A stretch of 31,142 nucleotides of DNA from Pelargonium cotyledonis (lineage: Eukaryota > Streptophyta > Magnoliopsida > Geraniales > Geraniaceae): NCBI GenBank assembly GCA_036897625.1, contig JAYMTA010000334.1, forward strand, positions 1-31,142. The letters run 5' to 3'. The translations under genes were made by a program, and so were the position numbers. The notes under the pieces were generated by a model, which was given only the letters and a program-made list of their open reading frames with translations, did not search any database and was not told where the DNA came from. This document shows, piece after piece, positions 20,546 through 30,550 of the stretch. Every line of letters starts with the position of its first letter. The first letter of the stretch is position 1.

Positions 20546-20860
20546 CCCACCTGGTCCCTCCAAATTGGAAATACTTGGTTAATTCAGCTTGGCTTCCAAA
20601 AACAGGGATCCAAATATGTGACCCAACTCAATAGTGTTCTGATGCTAGTAAAGGAACATAGTCAACTTGCTTTCATATGCCAAATTTTCATTCCATGTAA
20701 TTTATTTGGACAGGGGAGCCAAGAGAGAGAATTAGTTGGACCAACCCTAACCACCTCCAAGTTAGAAATGCATATTGCATTCATGTTGGCCTTAAAATGC
20801 AGGGATCCATATATCAATCATGTTATGATGTTAGTAAAGATAACTGTAGCCTTAATGTAT
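20546..20860. repeat. Two diverged direct repeats in IRX10-like intron 1
   Basis: The motif cctccaaattggaaat, followed by cagggatccaaatatg and gatgctagtaaag (20554-20653), recurs as cctccaagttagaaat, cagggatccatatatc and gatgttagtaaag (20754-20838), about 190-200 bp downstream. Non-coding. Confidence 0.6.
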
Positions 20861-20869
20861 TAACTGAAC

Positions 20870-22590
20870 TAATAGAAAAGTATGCTTTAAGGAAATTATA
20901 TATACATTCCTAAGAAGCGAAAATCAATAAATTGAAGATTCTAATGGGCGTCATAAACAATTAGAACAATAAGCAAGTAACCATCAATACGGCAACCATC
21001 GGACTAGAAACCCACGAGTTATGGGATCTCTTGAAGTATGCCTCAACCAGGACAACTTCAATATCTCTATGGATTGAGCCTCAACTATACCTATTTCCTA
21101 TTCAATATCAGCAAAGTTGTGTCTTGCTAGTGCCCTAGCTGTCAAAATTGTTTGGAGTTGGTTCACATTAGACTGTGTGTTTTGCAGGAATCTTCTCTAA
21201 AATCCAACCACAATATGCTGGTTAGAGCACTCCAACCGGTCATTCCATGCAACATCGTTGACAAACATCAAGAAATGTGTGTCGTCCATGCCTTGTTCAT
21301 TGAATTTTCCAGTCATATTTGAACTACAATTTGTATTTTTAGGACACCTTTATTATCACACACTTTCAGGGGTTTCCACAGACTCAAGAGACATTCAACC
21401 ACACTTTGAGTTTGAGAGGAAACGTTGAGATATATTATAATCCAATTATTTATAAGATTTCTCGATGCAAGAAAAACTTAACTGTCTCCATATTTCTTAT
21501 GTGTTATATGATCTGAGTATTAAGTCAACCTTTGTGATGTCCTATTTAAAAGGTTTTCTTCTACATTCCAATCACATCAACCTTACATATTATGTCATAT
21601 TTCAACACTCTAGACAACTTTTTTTATGCCTCATCACAATTGGTTTGCTGCAAACAAAAATTATTTGTTGCCAACCACTACATCTACTCCTATATTTTTG
21701 CCCCATAGCATGAGTGATGATACTGATACATAAGATATTGAAAACCTCGTAGTGATCATCACTGAGTGATCTCTCAGTTTTCCCCCACTAAAACTCATCT
21801 TGAAATGCATATGCTTCTATGCCAATCCATTTCTAGTAGATTTAACGTGAACCCTGGAGCTTCCATCTGCAATTATTGGCATTCCTTGCAACCAAACAAT
21901 TTCACCCAAAATATCTCATCCGTCAAAAATTGGAGTAGCCTTACACAAAGGATGGCTCTTCCATATCTCATTTCTAGCAATCTTTTTCTAGTTCAAATTA
22001 CATCCTCTAATATCTTTTTTAATCTCCACCTAAAGCTGGAGTTTAACAGCTGACTGTTCCATCATAAGAATAGATCAATGTAAGTGAAGTTTGAATCTAA
22101 CATAACTTTCTATGCATTAAAATCTCCCTCACTTTAGAACAAATAGAACAGTTTTGTAAGGTATGAAATGGAAATTCAAGTGAACTAAGCATTACACAGT
22201 AACAACATAACTTCCGATTGGCGAGTTAAACATATCCGGATGCAATATCCTCTAAAGCAACTCTCCAAAGACAAGACTATCAACTTACTATCCCCCTTGC
22301 TTGCCTCAACCAACTAAGACCCATAAAGAATTCTAACATACAATCAGTTCAACTTTGGCAAAAATCAGATTCCAGCCTAACCCTAGGCCTCAGCATCAAA
22401 TGAATACATTTCTAACTTACTGTACAGTGAAATTGAAATACAGATTATGCTTTGACAACTCGCTGTTCCACCTTGAACTAAACTTATATACAATAATTCA
22501 AAATATTACATAAATCAAGTGAAATGAAAATGAATTTTTTTTATTTACCAACAAAACAAATACAGTAGAGTAGAGAAACTAACTAAAAAA
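20870..22590. other. Remainder of IRX10-like intron 1
   Basis: AT-rich, with open frames at 21465-21713 and 21766-22053 on the plus strand that match nothing I know. On the minus strand near 21230-21300 a short frame reads THFLMFVNDVAWN, possibly transposon-derived but unassigned. The intron is about 2.4 kb in total. Confidence 0.4.
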
Positions 22591-22706
22591 AAAAACCCAC
22601 CTGAAATACGCTCAGTGCGTTGACTCAGACCCAGCTCCCAAGCATCATTCCTCAACGCCAAGGAAGCACAAAGAATCCCAACAAAGAACCACCTCCAAAT
22701 CTTCAT

Positions 22707-23590
22707 TTTTTTTTTACACAGTTTCTTCAAAGAATCGAATCCTTGGTCACGAAGTGCCAGTGCAGAGGAGGACCTGAACCAATAATACTAAGGGGGTTCT
22801 GAGGGTGAGGCCTCGATGAGCAAGAGAAGAAGATGGCGATTATGATTACTGGACCAAGAAATGGGTGTTGTTTATAATTGCATAACACCAAGGAGATTGG
22901 CGGAAATGGAGGCGAATTTGCTTCAAGAACCAGAGAAAACGTCGCCAATGTAGTTAAATATATTGCGGGAACTTTGCTGTGGAGATTCAGTTCTCTGAGA
23001 AAGAGAGAGAGCTTTTTTATCTTTCCTTTCTGATTTGAATTATTACAATTTGTGTTTGCCAAGTTAGAGTTTGATGGTTAGTGGTTACTGAGAATCATTG
23101 TATGGATCTTTGGCTCCTAACATATTCGGAAATGCCAGCAAATATGGAGTGTCACGATATGGTCAAATATAAATAGCATAAATTTTTCTGTAGCCTAAGG
23201 TTAAAAATTGAACCAATTTGATACAAATCAAATGGCCTATAGGATTTTCTTTTGGCAACACACTTTCTCGTCCTTTGTAGCAGTAACTCATATTAAAGAT
23301 AATGTCGCATGAATTATTCATTTAAATCATATGTATTTTTAAAACGCCTACTACGGGAGAAAAAATAGAAGTAAAAACGTAATTAACCCAAAATCACACA
23401 AAAGTTACAATGTGGAGAATCAAAAGAATCATACAAAGAAGTACAATCAAATAAACAAGGTAGCAAAGAGAAAATAAATAAATAAACTCATGATGCAAAG
23501 GTTTTTACATGATGTCTAAAATAAATGTCATAACATGGAATTCTGTTTTTGAATAGCATCATATACTTCACCCGCCTATCCATATAATAA
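22707..23590. other. Upstream region of the IRX10-like gene and intergenic DNA
   Basis: The minus strand has a CT-rich tract (gctctctctctttctcag) about 300 bp before the IRX10-like ATG, which fits a plant leader or core promoter. The purine/pyrimidine patches give rise to spurious open frames (22727-23062). Beyond 23060 the DNA is AT-rich with no recognised feature. Confidence 0.4.
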
Positions 23591-23601
23591 GTTAGTTAAT
23601 A

Positions 23602-23891
23602 CTATCTTTGTTTCAAATTAAATGTCGTTTTAGAGTTTTTCACATATACTAGTATTAAAGAAAGTTGTTAAATGACTTGTATATCTTTTACTAAAAGACA
23701 CAAAATTCATCATTACCAGTCCATTAATAAAATATTAAGGTTAAAAAAAATTCATCTTTCATATAAAAGTCATTATAACAAAAGGCATTATAAGAAAGTC
23801 ACGTGTAAATGTTTACTAAAAGTGGGAAGTGACATTTATTTTGAAACAAAAAATAAACTCTAAAACGATACTTAATTTGAAATGGAGGTAG
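23602..23891. mobile_element. Stowaway-type MITE, about 290 bp, with TA duplication
   Basis: The left end (23602, ctatctttgtttcaaatt, then cgttttagagttt) is an inverted copy of the right end (ending 23891: aaactctaaaacgat, then aatttgaaatggaggtag). The arms are about 37 bp with a few mismatches. TA flanks both sides (23600-23601, 23892-23893). The interior is AT-rich with no transposase. Size, termini and TA target fit Stowaway (Tc1/mariner-derived). Confidence 0.85.
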
Positions 23892-23935
23892 TATCATTTA
23901 AGTTTATTACAACACATGTTTACAAAATTGAAAGA

Positions 23936-23954
23936 ATATATATATATATATATA
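23936..23954. repeat. (TA)n microsatellite
   Basis: An uninterrupted TA run between two MITE-derived sequences. Confidence 0.85.
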
Positions 23955-23984
23955 GTTATATACAACAATAACTAACTTTCCCTT

Positions 23985-24032
23985 ATTTTTCTCAAAATGT
24001 AAAAAATGACGTTTGTTTTATGACGGAACGAG
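23985..24032 (-). mobile_element. Single end of a second Stowaway-type MITE
   Basis: Read on the minus strand from TA (24033-24034): ctcgttccgtcataaaac, then aaacgtcattttttac. This is a Stowaway-style terminus (ctc-ttccgtc). No partner end was found nearby, so the element is truncated or was disrupted. Confidence 0.5.
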
Positions 24033-24099
24033 TATATATTTAGCAGTAATATATATATTTTGTAATGTATTATTATTACAAAAATCTTAAAATTTAATT

Positions 24100-24930
24100 T
24101 AGCGAGAGACAATGCAACGACTAGATGCTAGCAATTTTAGTGAGAGAACTCACTGGTCCATGGCTTTGTCCCTCTCTAAGCCCTTCCAAATTTGCGAGGG
24201 CTTACCGAGCAATTGTCCCTTGCAAAAACTCGTTGGTAATCCATCACAGACAACAATCCGTCGCTAATCCATAGCAAAAGACATTTCTCTGGTCACAGTG
24301 TATGTCATTGACACATTCATCACTTTGAAGATAGATTGTCAATCTCTAAGCCTTTCCTTCTCTTTACTTCCTTGCTTATTAGGATTGCAATTTTTTGTCT
24401 GTAGTTTCGATACTTGGAAGTCAAACCCTTATTTGTTTTTGGTTTGATTTCGCTTCTTTGGACTTTTTTTATTGCTCGTGCATTTAATTAAAAAAAAAAC
24501 TAGTGTTTGCTTATAAAGAAATTGACACATTCATCAAATTGCTTTCTAAATTGGCAATATTCTACCTACATTTTGATAAATTAGTTGTTGGCACAAACAA
24601 CCTCCAAAACGTCACTATTCTAATATACCATTTTCTCTTACTGCAAAATAACAATTTCTTTGAAACTTGTCCAAATCAATGGAAGTTAAGATCCGGAGTC
24701 TTTCACTAAAACTAATTGATCACATTATGGACAATGCAAATTTTCTCAACCATATATATGGCTTTCGTGCGAACTATGTAAACTTCTCAACACATTCTTT
24801 GTGATCGACCTAACAACACATGATTGATGTCAGCAATGCGTCATTTTATGTTATAATTAAGCTGTCTAATCCAAAAAGTATTAAAACTACGTGCAAACAT
24901 TAGGCGATTTAACATAGATTTCAAGTAATG
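24100..24930. other. Intergenic DNA with possible transposon subterminal motifs
   Basis: Between 24110 and 24290 several motifs such as gcgagggcttaccgagcaa and ccgtcgctaatccatagcaa resemble the short repeated units near the ends of plant CACTA-type elements. I see no CACTA terminus or transposase, so this stays tentative. The rest to 24930 is AT-rich and empty. Confidence 0.25.
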
Positions 24931-24944
24931 TTTAGATAACACGT

Positions 24945-25049
24945 TTTTTTTTTATATATTATCAACAAACATATCAACTGAGACTCAAACCTATATCTCA
25001 AAAGGAGCAAACGTTTTAACTAACCACTTGCCCTGATCATCATTGTTGG
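24945..25049 (-). mobile_element. tRNA-derived SINE, 105 bp, with 13-bp target-site duplication
   Basis: Flanking repeats ttagataacacgt (24932-24944) and ttagttaacacgt (25050-25062) differ at one base. Read on the minus strand, the element has an A-box-like gggcaagtggtta (25033-25021) and a B-box-like ggtttgagtctc (24991-24980), spaced as in tRNA genes. It ends in an AT tail and a T/A run next to the left duplication. It lies about 120 bp before the first ATG of the SEC14-like gene, so it could affect that promoter. Confidence 0.75.
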
Positions 25050-25166
25050 TTAGTTAACACGTATTGTCCATGTCGTGTGGTACGCGCGTATAATTGTAGA
25101 GTTCATGCAGCTATTCTTTTCGCGCGGCAGTACTCTCAGCTGATCACAGTTCCATTTCTTTTCAAT

Positions 25167-26967
25167 ATGACTCCTGTTGGATTCTTAAACCGCATGAGTT
25201 GGGCTAGAACAAATTCAGAAGATAAAACAGTAGTACTAATGGAGAAAGAGGAGCAGACCAAAATCTGTATTGTGAGAGCTTTTGTGGAAAAGGAGGATCC
25301 TTCTTGCAAGGTGTGCTCCCTTTAGCTAATGAAAGTTAATTTTTCCTATCTTCAATTTTCTGATTTTTGCTACGCGCCTAGGATGTCAATGATCCGATGA
25401 TTAGAAGGTTTCTGCGAGCGCGAGATCTAGATGTCGAGAGAGCTTGTGCTATGTTACTGAAGTACCTGAAATGGAGACAAACATTTGTTCCCAACGGTTG
25501 CATTTCGGAGTCGGAGATTCCAAACGAAATTGCACAGAACAAGGTGTTTGTGCAAGGGTTTGATAAGAAAGGACAGCCCATTGGAGTGACCTTCGCCGCC
25601 AGACATGTCAAAAACAACGTTAATAATGGGGGGATTCAGGAATTCAAGCGTAAGTTTATGTATACTTGAAGTTGATTTTGTCCAAATATTGTTTGAGCTC
25701 ATACGAGTTCATTTCATGATCAACGCGCAGGTTTTGTGGTTTACTCTCTAGACAAATTGTGTGCAAGGTATCGCTCCATCACCACCCGCTCTTAGGTTGG
25801 CAATTCGTGTGTGCATGCATGTCGTGTTCATGTTCATGAAAACACATTCTACACGATATAAGCACGACATTATCCAACACGTTTAGCGTGTTATTAGTAT
25901 TTTTTTTTTTTGATAAGCAAGGGACAGCTGGCCCGCTTAGCAGACCAGTGTTTCTCACCCCCCCACCCCCCTGGGGGGGGGGCGTCACCATGTTATTTGT
26001 TAGTTCCCTTAAACCCATAAATTCCTCTCCATACCGTCGACAAAGAAACTCGAACCTGAGACCTCAAAGAAAATTCAAATCGTTCCAAAGCGTGTTATTA
26101 GTATTAATTTATAGTTATATACTTAAATTGTGCATGTTGGATTGTTGGGTGTTTTGGCATATTGGGCGTGTCGTGCGTGCGTGTTTCGAAGACTCAAAAC
26201 AAACACGACATAATTACTAAACATGTTGGGTTCTTCAACACGAGCACAACACAAACATGTTACTGGACATAATAATTTGTTGGTTCTTACGACAACGAGA
26301 ATTTGATATGTCAGGATGCCACCAAGGAAGGAAAAGTTTCTTGTTATCGCGGACTTCGAAGGGTGGGGTTATTCAAATAGTGATGTTCCTGGCTACACAG
26401 GAGCTATATCCATTTTGCAGGTGTAGTTCTTATTCTATACTACTATAGTTTAGGATAGTCTAAAAATATGTTAAGCAATTCATTACAAAATGTGACAAAT
26501 ACATAATAATTATTTGTAACTATCCCAGCATCGTTATTGCGCTTCGGTATAGTAGAAAATTGGGGACCATAAATAGATATATATGCATGGATTGGGCAGG
26601 ACTACTACCCAGAAAGATTAGAGAAGTTATATATGGTCCATCCGCCAAGCATGTTTACGCAAGTATGGAAGCTTGTTCAACCTCTAATTGACAACAAAAC
26701 CAAGAACAAGGTAAACTTGTAAATTTATTTTAATCGAGCTATAAGTATAATATTTAGGTCTGGACCGTCAGTTACACAATCAATTACATGACATGAATGA
26801 AACTCGATTGACTTACATAATTTATGGTCGTTTGTTTCATTTGCACGCAGATTGTGTTCGTAGACAACAAAAAAGTGAAATCAACTCTGCTCGAAAACAT
26901 CGAAGAGAGTGAGCTCCCAGAGATATATGGAGGCAAACTACCATTAGTTCCAGCTCACACCATCTAA
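25167..26967 (+). CDS. SEC14-like / CRAL-TRIO lipid-transfer protein, 260 aa, 6 exons
   Basis: Exons: 25167-25310, 25382-25649, 25731-25767, 26315-26420, 26600-26710, 26851-26967. Junctions are GT-AG and in phase, ending VPAHTI plus TAA. The first exon has three in-frame ATGs (25167, 25194, 25239); the last (MEKEEQTKICIVRAFVEKED) resembles the start of relatives and would give 236 aa. The CRAL-TRIO N-terminal helices include MIRRFLRARDLDVERA and LKYLKWRQTFVPNG. The lipid-binding domain includes GFDKKGQPIGVTFAARH, RFVVYSLDKLCAR, FLVIADFEGWGYSNSD, DYYPERLEKLYMVHPP, KIVFVDNKKVKSTLLENI and ELPEIYGGKLPLVP. Members bind phosphoinositides or other lipids and transfer them between membranes. This is the short, soluble plant group (random slug protein 5-like), without GOLD or nodulin domains. 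Intron 3 carries a SINE. It appears intact. Confidence 0.9.
25902..26088 (-). mobile_element. 5'-truncated SINE in SEC14-like intron 3, perfect 17-bp target-site duplication
   Basis: Exact direct repeats agcgtgttattagtatt lie at 25885-25901 and 26089-26105. The insert starts with a T run, so its poly(A) tail reads on the minus strand. It carries a B-box-like ggttcgagtttc (minus strand, 26056-26045) but only about 30 bp beyond it, so the A box is missing. Inside is an unusual hairpin-prone C-run/G10 segment (about 25956-25982). The identical duplications suggest a young insertion. The surrounding intron has repeated cacga/cgtgt motifs, perhaps an older element that hosts this one. Confidence 0.85.
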
Positions 26968-26997
26968 TGATCAACCTGGAGGAAACAACAACACATG

Positions 26998-27003
26998 AAT
27001 AAA
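26998..27003 (+). terminator. Candidate poly(A) signal of the SEC14-like gene
   Basis: AATAAA in atgaataaacattg, 31 bases after the stop. T-rich sequence follows (gaaatttatgttgc). This is close to the stop, so a further signal downstream may be used instead. Confidence 0.4.
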
Positions 27004-27287
27004 CATTGTTGAAATTTATGTTGCTTGATCAATTAGTGTGGTCAATTTATATAAGCAAATCTAGCTTGCTCGTGTTGTATTAGTTAAACGAGGCTAGATC
27101 TATTTCTCATCACCATTTTGGAACTAAATTATTTATACATGATATATTTTATACTTAATTTGAAAATTTATAATGTCATATGTTATACATATGAAATAAT
27201 TTCATAACGGTTTTATCATAATATATAATTTTACTAAATTATTTCATTATGTTAATGATAAAAAGCAATTAATGTTATTTTTAAATA

Positions 27288-28350
27288 GCTATAATAAAAA
27301 AAAATGAATACTTTCAGCTATTGTAGAAACTCATTGATAATTGAAGGCGGCTGGCTCCTATGGTGAGGTCCCCTTTTTAGGGTTTTTTGGCGGCGGTTTC
27401 TCTGTGGATCTGACGGCGGCGGTCGTATAAGGCAGTGGTTTTTTTTGTTTGAGAGAGTGAGAGGGTGTATTATTTGGGGCTGTGGTCTGGTGTCGTATTT
27501 AGGGTGGATTTTGGGGTTATGTTTATTCTTGGTGTGGGGCGTCGGCGATCGAGGAAAGGAGGAGAGAGACGATCGGAGCAGGGGCAAGTGATCGGCGATC
27601 GATGATTGCGGGATTGGAAACGGTCTGAGTTTTGGGGATCGGGGGGAGATCCGAGATCGGACCTGGGGTAGCGGGGAGGTGGAGGAGCCGTCTGTGGCAG
27701 AGAGGAGGTTGGGTCCGGAGGTAGGTGTGCGGAGAAAGGAGTGGGTGCCGGAGAGGGGAGAGGAGCGGAGTTGCGAGAGGGGGTCTATCGGGGTGGGTGG
27801 TGGCGGAGCAGGGAGCGGAGGGAGTGAAAGCGGCCCTGGTCGGTGGGTCACGTGCAACATGGAGGGCGGCTCAGGCGATCAACCGTGGGAGAAGGCGGTT
27901 CTGTCGATGATGGTGCCGCTTACTATGATGGTGCCTCGTGTGGAAGGAAAAGGCGGTATAGGAGGTTGGATAGAGGAAGAGTCGGCTTCTGCAACTTTTC
28001 CGGGGCCAAGAGGCTAGGGAGAAGGTCGAGGTTGACGTCGCAGGGTCCGGATCATTGTGCGGCATTAACCGTTGGTCTAGGAATGATCCGGTGTGCTTCG
28101 AGGTCTTGTTGGGGATAGGCTCTGCTAAGGCCCCATCTCAATCGATGAGTTTTTCGTCTTGAAGGATACTAGGGTTGATAGGGCATTCTGAAGAGATGAG
28201 TTTATTTAGTTTTTTTGGTTTAGTTTGTTAGGTTTTGGATTTCCCTTTCCGTTGTTTGCTTTATTTCCGGTTTGCAGTACTTCTCCTCTTCACCCTATTG
28301 TACTTATCTTTCCATGAAATAATATTTATTTTATTTCCGCTAAAAAAAAC
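27288..28350 (+). mobile_element. Non-autonomous LINE-like retroelement, about 1.06 kb, GC-rich
   Basis: The GC-rich body (about 27345-28150) contrasts sharply with AT-rich flanks. A 14-bp direct repeat gttatttttaaata lies at 27274-27287 and 28351-28364. The 3' end has ctattgtacttatctttcc, then gaaataatatttatt, then taaaaaaaac, an A tail. That 3' end is shared with the 60-bp insertion at 741-800. The 5' part has agggttttttggcggcggt, as in plant LINE leaders. No reverse transcriptase or endonuclease is present, and the open frames (27679-28017 plus; 27318-27860 minus, Pro/Ser-rich) look like products of base composition. The duplication is AT-rich, so chance is not fully excluded. Confidence 0.6.
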
Positions 28351-28507
28351 GTTATTTTTAAATAAAGTAAGGTTAAAATTTTAATTCATTGAAAAGTAAA
28401 TTTTGAAATAATGTTATTTTTAACAAAACTAAACTTTTTATTTCAAATCTTTCAAAATACAATCATTAATTAAAGTTGGAACAGAAATAGAATAAAATAA
28501 CTACTCT

Positions 28508-28630
28508 CTAACATAGAAAGATAAAGCCGAGCAAGCTCGTGTGATACCTTATTCGAAGAGCATCCAATATACGAAAAATCGACACTATCAAATTTATCGA
28601 CTAGAGCCAAACAATTCAAAATAAGATTAC
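28508..28630 (-). pseudogene. LINE RNase H-like domain fragment, antisense
   Basis: The minus strand reads NLILNCLALVDKFDSVDF, then SYIGCSSNKVSHELARLYLS. The end matches the conserved tail of plant RNase H-like (RVT_3) domains (F.....NKVAHELAR). It is opposite in strand to the LINE relic at 1089-1580 and covers a different part of the domain, so it derives from a separate insertion. Only about 40 residues are recognisable. Confidence 0.65.
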
Positions 28631-29203
28631 CTCTCCCCCGTTTTGAAATTATGTTAATTAATATAAAACTAGAAATATATATGTATTGGATCAAAATAAT
28701 GTAATTAAATATAAATTCACATTTAAATCAAGTTTAAAAAACGATAAGGCATAAAAAAAATAACACTTTTTAACAAATAATGTTTTTAAGTCAAACCATT
28801 ATTCATTTTTTAATCCTTTTAATTATTTATTTATAATTATATCAAAAGTATTTGAGAAAACATAACAATGTATATCTTCATTTTGATATAAAAATAATTA
28901 AAATAAATATTAGTACAACTTTTCTGTCTGGGATGAAAGTTTATTTCAAATTTTTACCAAATACTATGCATAGAATGAGCATTCGGGTTGTAATAGCATT
29001 CAACTTAAAATACTCATTTCATTCTCTTCCATTATTGTGTATCAAACACACCCTAACATGTAATTTGGAGAAGAACAATTTTATAAAAATGAACATAACC
29101 GCTAATTATATTTTACTGGACCATTCACACCTGGTTTATTAGGAATAAAATTTATTGAAATGAGACATTGCAATTAATTTGACTATATGCTTCATATTTT
29201 CTC

Positions 29204-29231
29204 ATATATATATATATATATGTATATATAT
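29204..29231. repeat. (TA)n microsatellite
   Basis: A TA run interrupted once by tg, in AT-rich intergenic DNA. Confidence 0.85.
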
Positions 29232-30122
29232 CCATATAATTAGTATACAGTCACATCAAGTTTGTAATGAAATTAACACAAATCAAATAACCTTTGTATC
29301 ACTATTATTTTTCAAGACTGCGGTCGAATCAAAATTTTAGATTAGATGTAATTTCGCCTTCATGAAAATCTTCTTGATAATAAGCATTTGGCCTGCCATT
29401 TCTTGACAGGATCAATGCTCAACAACACCGGATCGAATTGATTTGGTCTAACTCATTTGAAAACTTTCATCCGACCGCAATTGATGAATGTGTTTATGAC
29501 GAACTATGATTATTTGCAGCACTCGGGTTGCTTTATATTCTCTGTCAACCTTACGACAATAACTTGTCAAAAAGATCGCAATTATCTTCTGAACTCTAAA
29601 GACCTGTAAATTTGAGAAATTAAATTGAAATGTGTACAATTGTAAGTCTTTCTATGTTTAAAGATATATATGCAAAAATTAATGTTTATAGGATAAATCA
29701 TGCTCCCACAAAAGATCAAGATCACTATATTTTGAATTAAACACAATATATATGATATTAATATTGCATCAACAAATAAATAGAATGGCTTTTAAGATCA
29801 AATCAAGAACATAAAGACTAGATAGGCAAGCTCATACCATCAAATAGGTGAGAGTCAATATTATTTTTCCCATGCCATCCATTTTCATGCTCTCTATTCG
29901 GGAATGACGTGAAACATCTTAATTTTACAACAGAAATCCATGACACATCTTGCAAGATTAATACTTTAAAAAATATTTGTTTGTGACTTGAACGAGTAGA
30001 GGCCGAATTTATATTGTTACTAATATAAGATGTGAAAGGAAATAAACAAAAATATATCATTTAGGGGTTGGAAAATTTGCCTTCGCACGATTTTTAGATT
30101 TGGTACTAAAAAACGCTTGCAG

Positions 30123-30162
30123 TTAGAGTATATTATCTAGAATATTAGAGTATATTATCTAG
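30123..30162. repeat. Two exact 18-bp direct repeats
   Basis: The string ttagagtatattatctag occurs at 30123-30140 and again at 30145-30162, separated by four bases. Confidence 0.9.
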
Positions 30163-30550
30163 TATTCTATCATTAGTAAATGTTTTGAACTTTAATTATT
30201 CTAGAACTTCAATAAATATCATCAAGAATAAAATATCAAATAGTATTTAATAATTCTTAAACTTCATGCAAAAAAAAAAAAAGTGTCTCTTTTTTCTCTC
30301 TGTCGTTTTGAGAGTCGATTATAACTTTTATTCGGTTTGACTTCTTTAAATTTTAAAAGCGACGACAATCTCTTAGATTTACAGATAGTTCTTCCAAATT
30401 GAATTCTCTTCTACAACGTACTATAAAATTTACAAATACAATAAGAATACAAATTAACTCTTCTACCATGTCAAACAAATTATATGAAATTGAAATGATA
30501 TTAAGGGTAATTGCATCCAGCCTCTACGTTCTAGGCACTAATGACACATT

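Larger units (their letters stand above)
19208..22706 (-). pseudogene. IRX10/IRX10-L-like GT47 xylan glycosyltransferase, internally deleted and frameshifted
   Basis: Exon 1 is 22706-22601 (MKIWRWFFVGILCASLAL signal/anchor, to RISG). Exon 2 is 20169-19910 (SAGDVLEDDPVGRLKVFVYE, HMFAAEIYMHRFLLSSPV, EEADWFYTPVYTTCDL, ending GLPLPF). The last exon is 19720-19208 (GARAAVWENFKNNPLFDIS, CLCPLGWAPWSPRLVEAV, FGCIPVIIADDIVLPFADA, and a stretch ending DLKPW plus TAA). IRX10 enzymes extend xylan backbones in the Golgi. Two defects are visible. First, about 120-125 residues expected between GLPLPF and GARAAVW are absent: coding sequence stops at 19910, followed by a 16-nt homopolymer and only about 190 bp to the next acceptor (AG at 19721-19722). 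Second, near 19339 one base is missing, which moves the last about 38 codons out of frame and gives an early stop at 19315-19317. No other stops are present, so the damage is recent or due to assembly error. Confidence 0.88.
28700..30540. other. Intergenic AT-rich DNA without a recognised gene
   Basis: Short open frames occur on both strands (28852-29142, 29448-29639, 29818-30060) but have random composition, no start context and no family match. Small repeats inside are listed separately. Confidence 0.5.

Noticed and set aside
22545..22730. Longer start for the IRX10-like protein (eight extra residues)
   Set aside because: The upstream start would be TTG. The first true ATG is at 22706 and gives the MKIWRWFF start expected for the family.
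25077..25166. Extension of SEC14-like exon 1 upstream to 25077
   Set aside because: The frame is open but begins at GTG with no ATG. It overlaps the likely promoter or leader next to the SINE.
27318..27860. 180-aa proline/serine-rich open frame on the minus strand
   Set aside because: It is antisense within the GC-rich retroelement. Its composition follows from the purine-rich plus strand, and there is no promoter, family match or splice signal.
28850..29145. 96-aa plus-strand open frame
   Set aside because: Lys/Ile/Asn-rich as expected for AT-rich DNA. No start context or family match.
29448..30060. Minus-strand open frames near the right end
   Set aside because: Random AT-rich composition and no recognisable motif.
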